A DNA stretch of 8,881 nucleotides from Deltaproteobacteria bacterium (GCA_021780585.1 JAJXYM010000012.1:1-8881); one strand, 5' to 3'. Positions 1-8,871 are shown, counted from the stretch's first letter. Translations and numbers: made by a program. Notes: generated from the letters alone by a model not told the origin.

Positions 1-131
1 AGCTCCCCCAAGCCCATCCGCTCATCGAACTCTCGCACCAGCAACAACCCGCCATCGGAAGTCACCCGCGCGCCCTGGAAGTCAACCCGCGGCCAGCCAC
101 TGAACGAGAGCTGACAAGGCTCCTCTTGCCG
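1..131 (-). CDS. IS1380-type transposase, N-terminal part, cut by the window edge
   Basis: Reading the minus strand from about position 131 to 1 gives an open frame containing FSGWPRVDFQGARVTSDGG followed by LLLVREFDERMGL. This is the pattern at the start of IS1380-family transposases: a short beta-strand with DFQG, then TSDGG(L)LLLRE and DERLGL. These enzymes are DDE transposases that move the element by cutting at its terminal inverted repeats. Only about 40 recognisable residues are present. The frame is open back to the stop codon of the selenoprotein gene (168-170), and I see no ATG in it before the conserved block, so the true start is not settled; an unusual start codon or a damaged 5' end are both possible. 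The start used here is approximate. The family call rests on this one motif block. Confidence 0.65.
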
Positions 132-167
132 CTCACCCGCCGCCGCTCCGCCTCCCGATCGCCGCGA

Positions 168-1334
168 TCAGAGCTTGGCGGGAGGGTAATACGGGCGGTC
201 GCCGAGCGCCTGAACGGCGGCCCAGAAATCCGGCCCCGAGGCTTTGCCCGTCTCCTCGATTTCCCAGGCCTGACGCGCGATCGCCCAGCTCTCCGGCCGC
301 AGCCGGCGCGCCTCGGCCAGATACGGAAGCGCGTCCACGCGATGACCCTGCGCGAACAGATATTGCCCAAGCCGGAAGAGCGTGTTGGCGCGCGCGTCAT
401 TCTCGCCGAGCCCGGCGAGCCGGCCGCGCGCCGCGGCGTCGCCGAGCGCGTAGACGCTCTGGTCGCCCTTGATCACCCAATCGCGGATCGCGTCGAAATA
501 TGACGTGCGCGCCGCTTTGGCATCCGCCGCCGCGTCGGGCGGGAGCGAAAAATCGGCCAGATTAAGCTTGCGAAAGGCGTCCGAGGCGCCGGCCGATTCG
601 GCCGGCCGCACGATTCGGCCGCGCTCGTCAATCCATACGGCCATCGGCACGTTGACGATATTGTACAGTTCCGCGACGACGTGTTGTTCGTCGATCAGAC
701 ACGGATAGGTCGGAGTGCCGGCGGCGGCGCGTTCGCGCTCACCCCACCCCATCAACTCCAGCATCGGCGGCGGAGTCGGCTCGGTCACGCGAATCCATTG
801 GCGCACCGCATCGGCGCCGCATGAATCAAGCGCTATCGCGATGACGATAAAATTGCGGTCCTTCAGTTCCTGATAAAGGCCCTGCCACACGGGCAGGTCA
901 AAGCGGCATCCTCACCATGACGCCCAGGCCATCAGGATGCGTTTCATGCCGCGATAGTCGGCGAGAGAATGCATCCGGCCGTCGAGATCGGGCAGCGTGA
1001 AGTCAGGCGCCGCGAGTGTGCGCAGGGCCTGCATGCGCTCCGCCGGCGCCTCGCCGAAGGCCCATACGCCGTGCCGGTCGTCGTGCGCGACGGGATTGCC
1101 GAGCGTCCGCGCGAGCGCGGCGAAATTGAAGCGCTTGCCGCCGTCGCGAACGAATTCGGCCTCGCGCCCGTGCGGTATCGGCACGCATCGTTCGCCCCGG
1201 CAGGCGCCTTCGGGCTTGAGCTCCCATCCCGTGCCGGCGCGCAGATCGTCGGTCTTGAGCCAGAGGTTATCGCCCTCGGCGAGCGCGTCGGCCGCCTGAT
1301 ATTCACGCCGGTCATAGAGTATCGCGATGCCCAT
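168..1334 (-). CDS. Selenocysteine-containing redoxin (TlpA/AhpC-TSA-like) with TPR-like tail; UGA at 912-914 read as Sec
   Basis: A 388-residue thiol/selenol redox protein with one in-frame UGA codon at residue 141. The first 105 residues form a family-specific domain (DNLWLKTDDL, TGWELKPEGAC, VWAFGEAP). From about 109, APDFTLPDLDG opens a thioredoxin-fold redoxin domain whose active site reads W-A-S-W-U-G-C-R, so Sec141 and Cys143 form a U-x-C pair where relatives have C-G-C. VAELYNIVNVP with Pro230 matches the cis-Pro region, and residues about 314-363 resemble a TPR. The frame is identical on both sides of the UGA, conserved sequence continues through it, and a hairpin of SECIS type follows (881-897). 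ATG at 1334 was chosen over GTG at 1343 because the conserved domain begins there and a weak GGTG lies upstream; an in-frame stop at 1356-1358 limits further extension. I see no signal peptide, so it is probably cytoplasmic. Its substrate is unknown. Translation requires selA, selB, selC and selD, none in this window. Confidence 0.9.
881..897 (-). promoter_or_regulatory. Bacterial SECIS hairpin for the UGA at 912-914
   Basis: On the minus strand, 14 bases after the UGA, CCUGCC pairs perfectly with GGCAGG around the five-base loop CGUGU. The loop begins 20 bases past the UGA and has G as its second base. Bacterial SECIS elements recognised by SelB are small in-frame hairpins just 3' of the UGA, with a loop roughly 16-37 bases away and a G among its first two bases, so distance, size and loop all fit. 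The hairpin lies within the codons for the residues just after UGCRF. Six G-C-rich pairs could arise by chance in such DNA, but the placement after an active-site UGA makes that unlikely. Confidence 0.82.
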
Positions 1335-1570
1335 CCGATTCACCGTTGGGAGGCGTTAGCTGAACTCCCCGACTATCTTTAACTGCGATAATCAGGGCGA
1401 GGCAAGCGGGATTTTTTTCGCCGCGCGACGCGCCGGACGGAGCGCGCGGCTGATCCGGCGGGTCGATGGTGCGGGCGGATTTCGCATGGTAGCCTTTTTC
1501 GCGGCGCGTGACGCCGCGCCGATCGCCCGCCGGGCTGGCGGCGATAACCCCCCAGCGATAGCTGATCGAA
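1335..1570. promoter_or_regulatory. Divergent intergenic region between the selenoprotein and YyaL-family genes
   Basis: The start codons of two oppositely transcribed genes face each other across about 236 bases, so promoters for both should lie here. I cannot identify a convincing -35/-10 pair in either direction. The region contains a run of seven T (1412-1418), a long-spaced inverted repeat (GCCGCGCG at 1420-1427 with CGCGCGGC at 1443-1450) and a compact hairpin (CGCGGCG at 1500-1506 with CGCCGCG at 1512-1518). Neither repeat has the trailing T-run of an intrinsic terminator on either strand. They could be regulator sites or simply G+C-rich noise. Confidence 0.4.
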
Positions 1571-3652
<2,082 letters not shown>

Positions 3653-3681
3653 ACGCGCCGGCGAATACGACACGACAATCG

Positions 3682-4617
3682 ATGAGTCCGAATCCGAACA
3701 TTGCGGAAACGCCGGAAGCGCATCCGGCGTTCCCGCCGACGGTGGTAAACCGGCGTCCGCGCACTGCCGGACGAACGATCCGGGTCGTCGTCTTCAATGC
3801 GCGCACGGGTTCGCGCTTCGAGGGAATCCTCGCCTGTCTCAGACGGCCGCCGCTCGATCGCGCGGACGTGATTTTGCTGTGCGAAGCCGATTGGCGGTTG
3901 GAGCGCTCCGCCGGGCGCGAAATCGCGGCCGAGCTGGCGGCCGCCCTCGGGATGAGCTTCGCCTACGGTCCGGAATTCGCGCTGGGCGACGCGCGGCGCG
4001 CGACCTCATTCATCGGCAACGCGATTTTATGCGCCCAGCCGCTCGACGAGGTGCGCGGTATCGCCCTGCCGCGCTTCAGTTCGAGTTGGCGGCGCGTCTC
4101 GCTGGTCGGAGCGCCACGCGCACTGATCGCGTCGGCACGCTTCGGCCGCCGCCGAATTACGATCGGTCTGGCGCATCTGAATAGCCGATGCGCGCCGGCG
4201 CGGCGGGCCGAGCAGATGGCGGTCTTCATGAGCGCGTTCGAACCGACCGGTCCGGCGATTGTCGGCGGCGACTGGAACACGACCACGATGGAGCTGGCGA
4301 CGCCCGCCGCGCTGGCGACCGTCGCGGCGCGGATGGCGATGACGCCGCGGCGCTTCCGTTATCCGCAACGCTATGAGCCGCTGTTCGCAGAACTCGCACG
4401 GGCCGGTTTTGCCGCCGACGGCGCGAATCACGCGGGCGCGCCGACCTTCACCTTCGCGCGGGCGATTCCGCCGCCGATGCGGCCTAAGCTCGACTGGATC
4501 GCGGCGCGCGAGCTCGCGCCGGCGCCTGGCAGCGCGCGGGTGATTCCGGCGCGGCCGGGATGGTTCGCCGGCCGCGTTTCCGATCACGACTTCGTCATCT
4601 GCGATTTTAGCGTGTAA
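3682..4617 (+). CDS. Endonuclease/exonuclease/phosphatase (EEP) family protein
   Basis: A 311-residue metal-dependent phosphodiesterase fold (DNase I/exonuclease III/sphingomyelinase superfamily). The catalytic blocks are present in order: VVFNARTG with Asn39; VILLCEAD with Glu68, the metal ligand; FIGNAIL (110-116), the usual free-strand motif; LAHLNSR with His165; GGDWNT with Asp197 and Asn199; LDWI with Asp271; and VSDHDFV with the Asp301-His302 pair. All key residues are there, so it should be active, but this superfamily cuts DNA, RNA, lipids or inositol phosphates and the substrate cannot be read from the motifs. I see no signal peptide or membrane anchor. ATG at 3682 is preferred: the open frame extends back into the YyaL gene, but that part is only its shadow. 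GTG at 3742 is an alternative start, because residues 1-30 are low in conserved features. It follows the YyaL gene by 29 bases on the same strand, a likely operon. Confidence 0.85.
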   Translation: MSPNPNIAETPEAHPAFPPTVVNRRPRTAGRTIRVVVFNARTGSRFEGILACLRRPPLDRADVILLCEADWRLERSAGREIAAELAAALGMSFAYGPEFALGDARRATSFIGNAILCAQPLDEVRGIALPRFSSSWRRVSLVGAPRALIASARFGRRRITIGLAHLNSRCAPARRAEQMAVFMSAFEPTGPAIVGGDWNTTTMELATPAALATVAARMAMTPRRFRYPQRYEPLFAELARAGFAADGANHAGAPTFTFARAIPPPMRPKLDWIAARELAPAPGSARVIPARPGWFAGRVSDHDFVICDFSV

Positions 4618-4646
4618 GCGCGACTTGGGCCCGACGGACTGGCGCC

Positions 4647-4670
4647 GACGCGCCTGAGCGACGGCGCGTT
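4647..4670. terminator. Hairpin between convergent genes, possible bidirectional terminator
   Basis: ACGCGCC (4648-4654) pairs perfectly with GGCGCGT (4663-4669) around an eight-base loop, with a further G-T pair outside. It sits in the 73-base gap between the convergent EEP and phoU stop codons, where a terminator is expected. No T-run follows on either strand, so it is not a classic intrinsic terminator. Confidence 0.35.
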
Positions 4671-4690
4671 CCGTTCACGCCCGGCGAAAG

Positions 4691-5380
4691 TCAGCGCGCG
4701 CGGCGTTCGCGATGCCGGATGTCGCGGCCTTCGACCATGAAGACCACCGCCTCCGCGATATTGGTCGCGTGATCGCCGATCTGTTCGAGCGAGCGCGAGA
4801 CGAACACCACCCGCGTGCCCGGTCCGATCCCGCCCGGCTCGTCAATCATCACGGCCAGCACGCGATTAAGCAGCGCGTGATGCAGCCCGTCGAGTTCGTC
4901 ATCGCGAACGATCACCGCCTTGGCCCGCGTCGCGTCGAGATTGGCGAGCGCGTCGAGGCTCTCCCGCACCATCGCGCGCGCCAGCCGCGCCATCCGCGCG
5001 AGTTCGTCGTCAACGCCGAGCGCCGCCAGATGCGCGGGTTCGACCAGTCGGCTACAGATCGAGGCGGCCTGGTCGCCGACGCGTTCGAGGTCGGTGGTAA
5101 TTTTGAGCGCGGCCATGATCAGCCGCAGGTCGACCGCCGCGGGCTGATTGAGGGCGAGGACGCCAACGCACCGATCGTCGATCTCGGTATCGAGCCGGTT
5201 GACTTCGGCGTCACGCGCCGCGACCGCCGCCGCGCGCGCGCGATCGCAGCCGAGGAAACAGTCCACGCCGTCGCGAATCTGCGCGTCCACCAGTTCGCCC
5301 ATCGCCAGCAGCGCTTCGCGCAACTGCGCAAGCTGCTCGTCGTAGCGGCGGTTGGTATGCTGGGTTAGCGCGCGGTCCAC
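4691..5380 (-). CDS. phoU: PhoU, phosphate signalling and transport regulator
   Basis: A 229-residue all-helical protein made of two PhoU repeats. Repeat one contains LREALLAMGELVDAQI (about 20-35) and the metal-cluster motif KITTDLERVGDQA (93-105); repeat two contains SRSLEQIGDHATNIAEAVVF (195-214). Both match the paired E/D-x-x-(E/D)-R-x-G-D signatures of the family. PhoU works at the inner membrane face, linking the Pst phosphate ABC transporter to the PhoR sensor kinase, damping the Pho response and phosphate uptake when phosphate is ample. The frame opens further to a TTG at 5422, but those residues look non-conserved. GTG at 5380 gives the standard N-terminus (HTN-RRYDEQLAQLR) and has AAGG about nine bases upstream, so I use it. 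No pst, phoB or phoR gene is in the window; phoU stands alone here and is convergent with the EEP gene. Confidence 0.92.
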   Translation of the reverse strand: MDRALTQHTNRRYDEQLAQLREALLAMGELVDAQIRDGVDCFLGCDRARAAAVAARDAEVNRLDTEIDDRCVGVLALNQPAAVDLRLIMAALKITTDLERVGDQAASICSRLVEPAHLAALGVDDELARMARLARAMVRESLDALANLDATRAKAVIVRDDELDGLHHALLNRVLAVMIDEPGGIGPGTRVVFVSRSLEQIGDHATNIAEAVVFMVEGRDIRHRERRAR

Positions 5381-6205
5381 GTCAAAAAGCCTTATGCGCC
5401 GAGGCGCCCCGATGCAACCCAAATCCGCGCGGAACGCGATGGACTCGCGCCCTCGCGACCGTCGTTCATACCTGCGCGCCGCCGCCCGATTCGCGACCCC
5501 ATCGCAACAATATCGGCGCGACCCACCGTGGCGCTCACGCCGATCGCAACCAGAAGATCCCGGCGCGGCAAACGATTTTCGACGCTATCCGCCGCGCACG
5601 AAGATCATCACTGCCCACCGGTCGATGGGGAACCGCCGGTTCCCCGCAAAAGGCCCAGGTCGGCTTTATCACCGGCCACGCAATGGCCGCGAACCCGAGC
5701 GACCCGATTAGATGGTCGAGCGACGCATCCACGCCGGCTGGCGGCCGCACCATCTGGAGCGCCAGATCTATCGCGTAGACATACATAACCAGTCGTGGCG
5801 GCGCCACGCATCCTGAGCATATCAATTGCGTCAAATTGCCAGGATCTGTTCCGAAGCGTGAAAGAATAAGGAACGTCGGAGGTACGCGAGCCAGCCAATA
5901 ATAACCCCCGACAATATTCAGGCGATCGAGACAATCAGACGGCCTCAGTGCGACAGTGGAATCGCAATATCTGACCATTGCATCGTCATATACTTCGGCT
6001 GCGGAAAAAATTGACGTGATCGAGCGCAAGACCCGGCGAATTATGATTAAATAAACAGCATTGCCGGCGCGACGGACGATCGCCGCCCGCGTGAAACGCC
6101 GGGTTCGGCGTCTACTCGAACGAATGAGCGGCCACGCCGCAGGCGAACTGGCGCGCGCCGCGGCTCACTGATCCGTTCTCGCTGAATAATAAGGATGACC
6201 GAGAC
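5381..6205. other. About 825-base gap with no convincing gene
   Basis: No frame here shows a recognisable family. The longest, 5535-6029 on the minus strand, would need a TTG start, has mixed codon use, and matches nothing I know. From about 5820 to 6060 the DNA is clearly richer in A+T than its neighbours. It includes the perfect dyad at 5627-5645 and a small hairpin (ACGCCG-GGTT-CGGCGT, 6096-6111) upstream of the lipoprotein gene. Promoters for phoU (leftward) and the lipoprotein (rightward) should lie at its two ends, but I cannot name clear -35/-10 pairs. It may hold a decayed gene or an unrecognised small RNA. Confidence 0.5.
5627..5645. repeat. Perfect 8-base dyad with 3-base spacer, possible operator
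   Basis: GGGGAACC and GGTTCCCC form a perfect inverted repeat separated by GCC. It has the shape of a dimeric regulator's operator, but lies some 245 bases upstream of the phoU start and 560 upstream of the lipoprotein start, far from either probable promoter. It could also be an RNA hairpin; no T-run follows on either strand. Confidence 0.45.
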
Positions 6206-6880
6206 ATGAGAGTGATTTTTGCGCCGTTGGCGCTCGCCTTGTTAATGAACGGATGCGCGCTGTTGGCCGCGCCCGCCGTCGAGGAAGCGGGATCGCTCGC
6301 TGGCGTCGCGGCGCCCGGAGCGACCGGAGCCATGGGTACTGAATCGACTGTCGCCTTAAACAATTCGTGGATCAAGACGAATGATATTCAGGCGAACTAC
6401 ACTCGGCAGGAAATGAAAAGTCTCAAACGCGCGTCAGTGAACGCAATTAGCGAACGTGCGGCGACCGAGGGAATCCTGCAAAGCATGGCGAAGGCGGATA
6501 ACGATCCCGATATCGCCGATCTGGCGATATGGGTCGGACGGGGCGGCGATCCGCAATACGCATTGAATAGCGCGATCGCGCGCGATCGCGACGATGCGAA
6601 CCGCGCCGCGGCCGCGCGAATTCTCGAGCGCATGTCGGAGCGGAATGACGACCCGCGACTATATGAACTGGCGCGATGGGTGCGGGCGGGCGGCGACGAA
6701 AAATTCGCCCTGAATTATGCGCTGAGCCATGACGCTGAATCGGCCGTCGCGCCAATCCGGCCAGCGCCCATAAAACGCCCGGCCGGTATGCGTTCCAGCG
6801 CCGCGAGCGCTGCCGTACCCCCCGCCGGAATCGCTTCGCATCAGGGCGTTTTCACCGCCGCTCCCGGCGCCCAACGCTGA
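6206..6880 (+). CDS. Putative lipoprotein with two 44-residue tandem repeats
   Basis: A 224-residue protein I do not recognise. It begins with a short signal peptide (one Arg, then FAPLALALLMNGC) whose lipobox-like M-N-G-C puts the lipid-carrying Cys at residue 17, so it should be membrane-anchored and exported. Residues 17-60 are Ala/Gly-rich. Two diverged copies of one unit follow: residues 84-127 and 133-176, identical at 20 of 44 positions, sharing the pattern RAA, IL, M, DP, LA-WV, GGD and ALN-A. The remaining 48 residues are Pro/Ala-rich and probably disordered. The start at 6206 is supported by the signal peptide; AAGGA lies about 12 bases upstream, and a five-codon frame beginning ATG at 6195 ends with its TGA overlapping this ATG. 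The 3' end overlaps the convergent ADP-ribosylglycohydrolase remnant by 40 bases. The repeat unit could be a helical-repeat or peptidoglycan-associated module, but nothing shows this. Confidence 0.72.
   Translation: MRVIFAPLALALLMNGCALLAAPAVEEAGSLAGVAAPGATGAMGTESTVALNNSWIKTNDIQANYTRQEMKSLKRASVNAISERAATEGILQSMAKADNDPDIADLAIWVGRGGDPQYALNSAIARDRDDANRAAAARILERMSERNDDPRLYELARWVRAGGDEKFALNYALSHDAESAVAPIRPAPIKRPAGMRSSAASAAVPPAGIASHQGVFTAAPGAQR
6455..6733 (+). repeat. Internal protein-level tandem repeat of the lipoprotein
   Basis: Two copies of a 44-codon unit (6455-6586 and 6602-6733) with a five-codon linker. They share the pattern DPxxxxLAxWVxxGGDxxxALN. The similarity is clear in protein and weak in DNA, so the duplication is old. 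Confidence 0.7.
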
Positions 6881-7287
6881 CGCGAAGCGGCGTCCAGGGC
6901 GTCGCCCCGCGCCGACGGGAAATAGGTCCGCCTGATCTGTCGGAGCATCACGTCTTTCACGTCGAGGCGCGTGATCCACCGATGCGGCAGGTCGGAAAGC
7001 CCGCGGCGCATACCGTATAGCTGCGCCGCGATCGACGCGGTCGAGTCGCTATCGCCGTCATGATTCGCCGCGATTGCGATCGCTTCGGGAAACGACCTGG
7101 CGACCATCGCGCTGTATAGTCCGATCGCCAGAGCCTCCTCGCCCACCCATCCCTCGCCAAGCGATTTGATCGCGGTCCGATGGTTACTGGCGCCGCGTCG
7201 CGCCGCGGCCAGCGCGCCGTCGATTTTCATGACGGTCTCCTCATTCCCTTCCCATCCGGCGAGCAGATTCCTGGCGATATTCGCCGC
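6841..7287 (-). pseudogene. ADP-ribosylglycohydrolase (ARH/DraG-type), C-terminal remnant lacking its N-terminal half
   Basis: The minus-strand frame reads as the C-terminal part of an ADP-ribosylglycohydrolase: RNLLAGWEGNEETV, then SLGEGWVGEEALAIGLYSA, then the metal-binding block NHDGDSDSTASIAAQ, then PHRWITRLDVKDVMLR. The G-D-S-D-S stretch corresponds to the family's GDTDT, whose Asp residues bind the catalytic metal used to remove ADP-ribose from proteins or nucleotides. The family is usually around 300 residues and also needs an N-terminal GDALG-type metal motif, which is absent. Homology runs from the stop at 6841 up to about 7287, where the frame meets the TAA that ends the kinase-NUDIX gene. 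An internal ATG at 7230 with AGGAG six bases upstream could still yield a 129-residue fragment, unlikely to be catalytic. The abrupt loss coincides with a change in base composition, suggesting replacement of the 5' half by acquired DNA. Confidence 0.75.
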
Positions 7288-8613
7288 TTATGCCTGGACC
7301 AAGAAGTTGCTTATTGCTTTTGACCAGTCTCGTTGAGAATCGAGAGTCCGACAGAGTTCTTTCTTTTCCATCCAATTGGTTCTGACGTATCGATTTGGTC
7401 GCTCGCGAATTGTCTTGTTGTCGAAAGCAGCGATGTTAGCAAGATCGGAAAATGCCGCTTGAAAAACGATACCTATGTGGCGGGCAGCGCGTTTATCTTC
7501 TGAGCTGTACACAATTCCAATCGGCTGCAATTGAGGCAAATCTTCCAACGAAAGTTCTTCGTGCAGTTCCCTTCGGAGTCCTACCATGACGCTGGCCCAT
7601 TTCGACTTCGCATCATCCAAATCTTGCTTTCTTACATGGCCCCCAGCCCAATTTCCGAGCGCCTCATGAAGCGATTCGCCCGGTTCGTGCCGCACATTTG
7701 TGAGAAAGCGGTCACCGTTTCGGATAATGCATACCGGAACGACCTGCAGGAGTTCGTCCGATGCCTCGGCGGCCGATCTCGCCACATAAGTCCCACGTCG
7801 GTTGACAAGTCTGGCGACTGCCTTCCAGCTTGGCGTCACCACCTTCCTTTCGGAAAGCTTGACCTGACCCTCCAGGGATTTCCGCGGTAGGCAGAGCACA
7901 TCTTCGTCTGCGAATTGGCCCAGTGATTTCAAAATTGACTTTGCGATGTCTATAATAGTCCTCATCTCGGGGCCTCTGGTGTTTTCAATAACGGTGACAG
8001 ATTTAAAGTCACGTTTGTAACGCTTTGCGGCTTCCAAATAATGCTCTCGCAGCTGTGCCAGGGTGGAGGCGTTCATTATCGCTCCGCGACGAAGAGTGAT
8101 TTGCTTCGCGTGTTCCCTGTTGAGGGACGTTTCGGCGTCGCAATGCATGACGAACACCAAGTCGACGAGCCCACGCCAACGAGGAGTCAGCACAAAGCTT
8201 CGGAATCCATCGGCTTCCGCAAGAGACACCCGGTGCGTTTTTTCCTGCCAATCGATCCAAACCAAGCCGTCAAAGAGTCCTCTGTCCAGGATAAGAACAT
8301 CGAGCTTTTCGTCTTCTAATGCCTCGATTATCCCGTTAAGAGTGGCGCAAGTCACCCACGTGTTGAAGAAAGCGGTGCCCTTATCTACCAAGGGAGCCAC
8401 GGAGGCGCGCTCTTGGAAGGTGCGAACGACTACGCCATTCCTCTTAAGAAACTGGTGGACCGCACCAATCGTCGTCGTCTTTCCGGACTTGGGTGTCCCG
8501 GCAAATTCGACGATAAAAGGCCGACGCTTCTCCGACAGCCTAGGTCGAATCTTCGATATTTGCTTTTCGAGAGCAGACAAGATGGCTCGGTCTCTTCCCC
8601 TCATCTCGACCAC
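7288..8613 (-). CDS. Thymidylate-kinase-like P-loop domain fused to a NUDIX domain
   Basis: A 441-residue two-domain protein. The N-terminal half (about 30-240) is a P-loop kinase: Walker A G39-TPKS-GKT at 39-46 after the strand FIVEFA, then VLILDRGLFDGLVW with Asp110-Arg111, the DR motif of thymidylate and deoxynucleoside kinases, and a helical lid-like stretch rich in Arg/Lys. The C-terminal half (about 285-435) is NUDIX-like: VVPVCIIRNGDRF, NWAGGHV (321-327) and RRELHEELSL (347-356), matching the REUxEE core; the upstream Gly and Glu of the consensus are not at standard spacing, so the box is divergent. The first domain should transfer phosphate to a nucleotide-like substrate and the second hydrolyse a nucleoside diphosphate derivative; the actual substrates are unknown. 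GTG at 8613 has AGGGG seven bases upstream; ATG at 8604 is the alternative. Its G+C is lower than its neighbours (29 of 60 in the line at 7381), and it lies just 3' of a tRNA, both suggesting transfer. Confidence 0.8.
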   Translation of the reverse strand: MVEMRGRDRAILSALEKQISKIRPRLSEKRRPFIVEFAGTPKSGKTTTIGAVHQFLKRNGVVVRTFQERASVAPLVDKGTAFFNTWVTCATLNGIIEALEDEKLDVLILDRGLFDGLVWIDWQEKTHRVSLAEADGFRSFVLTPRWRGLVDLVFVMHCDAETSLNREHAKQITLRRGAIMNASTLAQLREHYLEAAKRYKRDFKSVTVIENTRGPEMRTIIDIAKSILKSLGQFADEDVLCLPRKSLEGQVKLSERKVVTPSWKAVARLVNRRGTYVARSAAEASDELLQVVPVCIIRNGDRFLTNVRHEPGESLHEALGNWAGGHVRKQDLDDAKSKWASVMVGLRRELHEELSLEDLPQLQPIGIVYSSEDKRAARHIGIVFQAAFSDLANIAAFDNKTIRERPNRYVRTNWMEKKELCRTLDSQRDWSKAISNFLVQA

Positions 8614-8793
8614 CCACTACCCCTAGATGTTCGCCGTTTTAGCAGAGTTGCAGCACCTGCGTCGAGGAGCTTCCAGCCGAGAAACTTGGGAACAGTATGC
8701 AGATTTTCGAGAATCCTACGCCGAACCGACACAAGCGGTTACTTCTTGGGCACTCTATCGCGCAACCTGTCCTCGATATTGTTGGGATGGGTT

Positions 8794-8871
8794 TGGTGGA
8801 CGCACCAGGACTTGAACCTGGGACCCCTTGCATGTGAGGCAAGTGCTCTAACCGGGCTGAGCTATGCGTCC
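8794..8871 (-). tRNA. tRNA-Val (anticodon CAC)
   Basis: The minus strand folds into a complete cloverleaf: acceptor GGACGCA/TGCGTCC, D arm GCTC/GAGC, anticodon stem CTTGC/GCAAG with loop CTCACAT (anticodon CAC at 8834-8836), a five-base variable loop, T arm CCAGG/CCTGG with TTCAAGT, discriminator A and an encoded CCA (8794-8796). It decodes GUG. It is on the same strand as the kinase-NUDIX gene and its 3' end points toward it, the usual geometry for an element integrated at a tRNA 3' end. Confidence 0.95.

Noticed and set aside
888..914. The UGA as a true stop or pseudogene mutation in the redoxin
   Set aside because: The frame and family conservation continue without gap on both sides, the codon is at the active-site Cys position, and a well-placed SECIS-type hairpin follows.
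1420..1450. GCCGCGCG/CGCGCGGC inverted repeat beside a run of seven T, as a terminator
   Set aside because: The T-run precedes the stem on the plus strand and reads as A on the minus strand, so neither direction gives stem followed by U-run; such repeats are also common in G+C-rich DNA.
5535..6029. A 164-codon minus-strand frame in the gene-free stretch
   Set aside because: It needs a TTG start, has mixed codon use unlike neighbouring genes, and shows no domain or motif I recognise; a decayed gene remains possible.
6011..6047. TTGACG and TATGAT as a promoter for the lipoprotein gene
   Set aside because: The spacing is 25 bases, too long for a normal sigma-70 promoter near 17.
8627..8815. 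Small plus-strand frame next to the tRNA
   Set aside because: It runs into the tRNA on the opposite strand and shows no coding features; the interval more likely carries the leader of the kinase-NUDIX gene.
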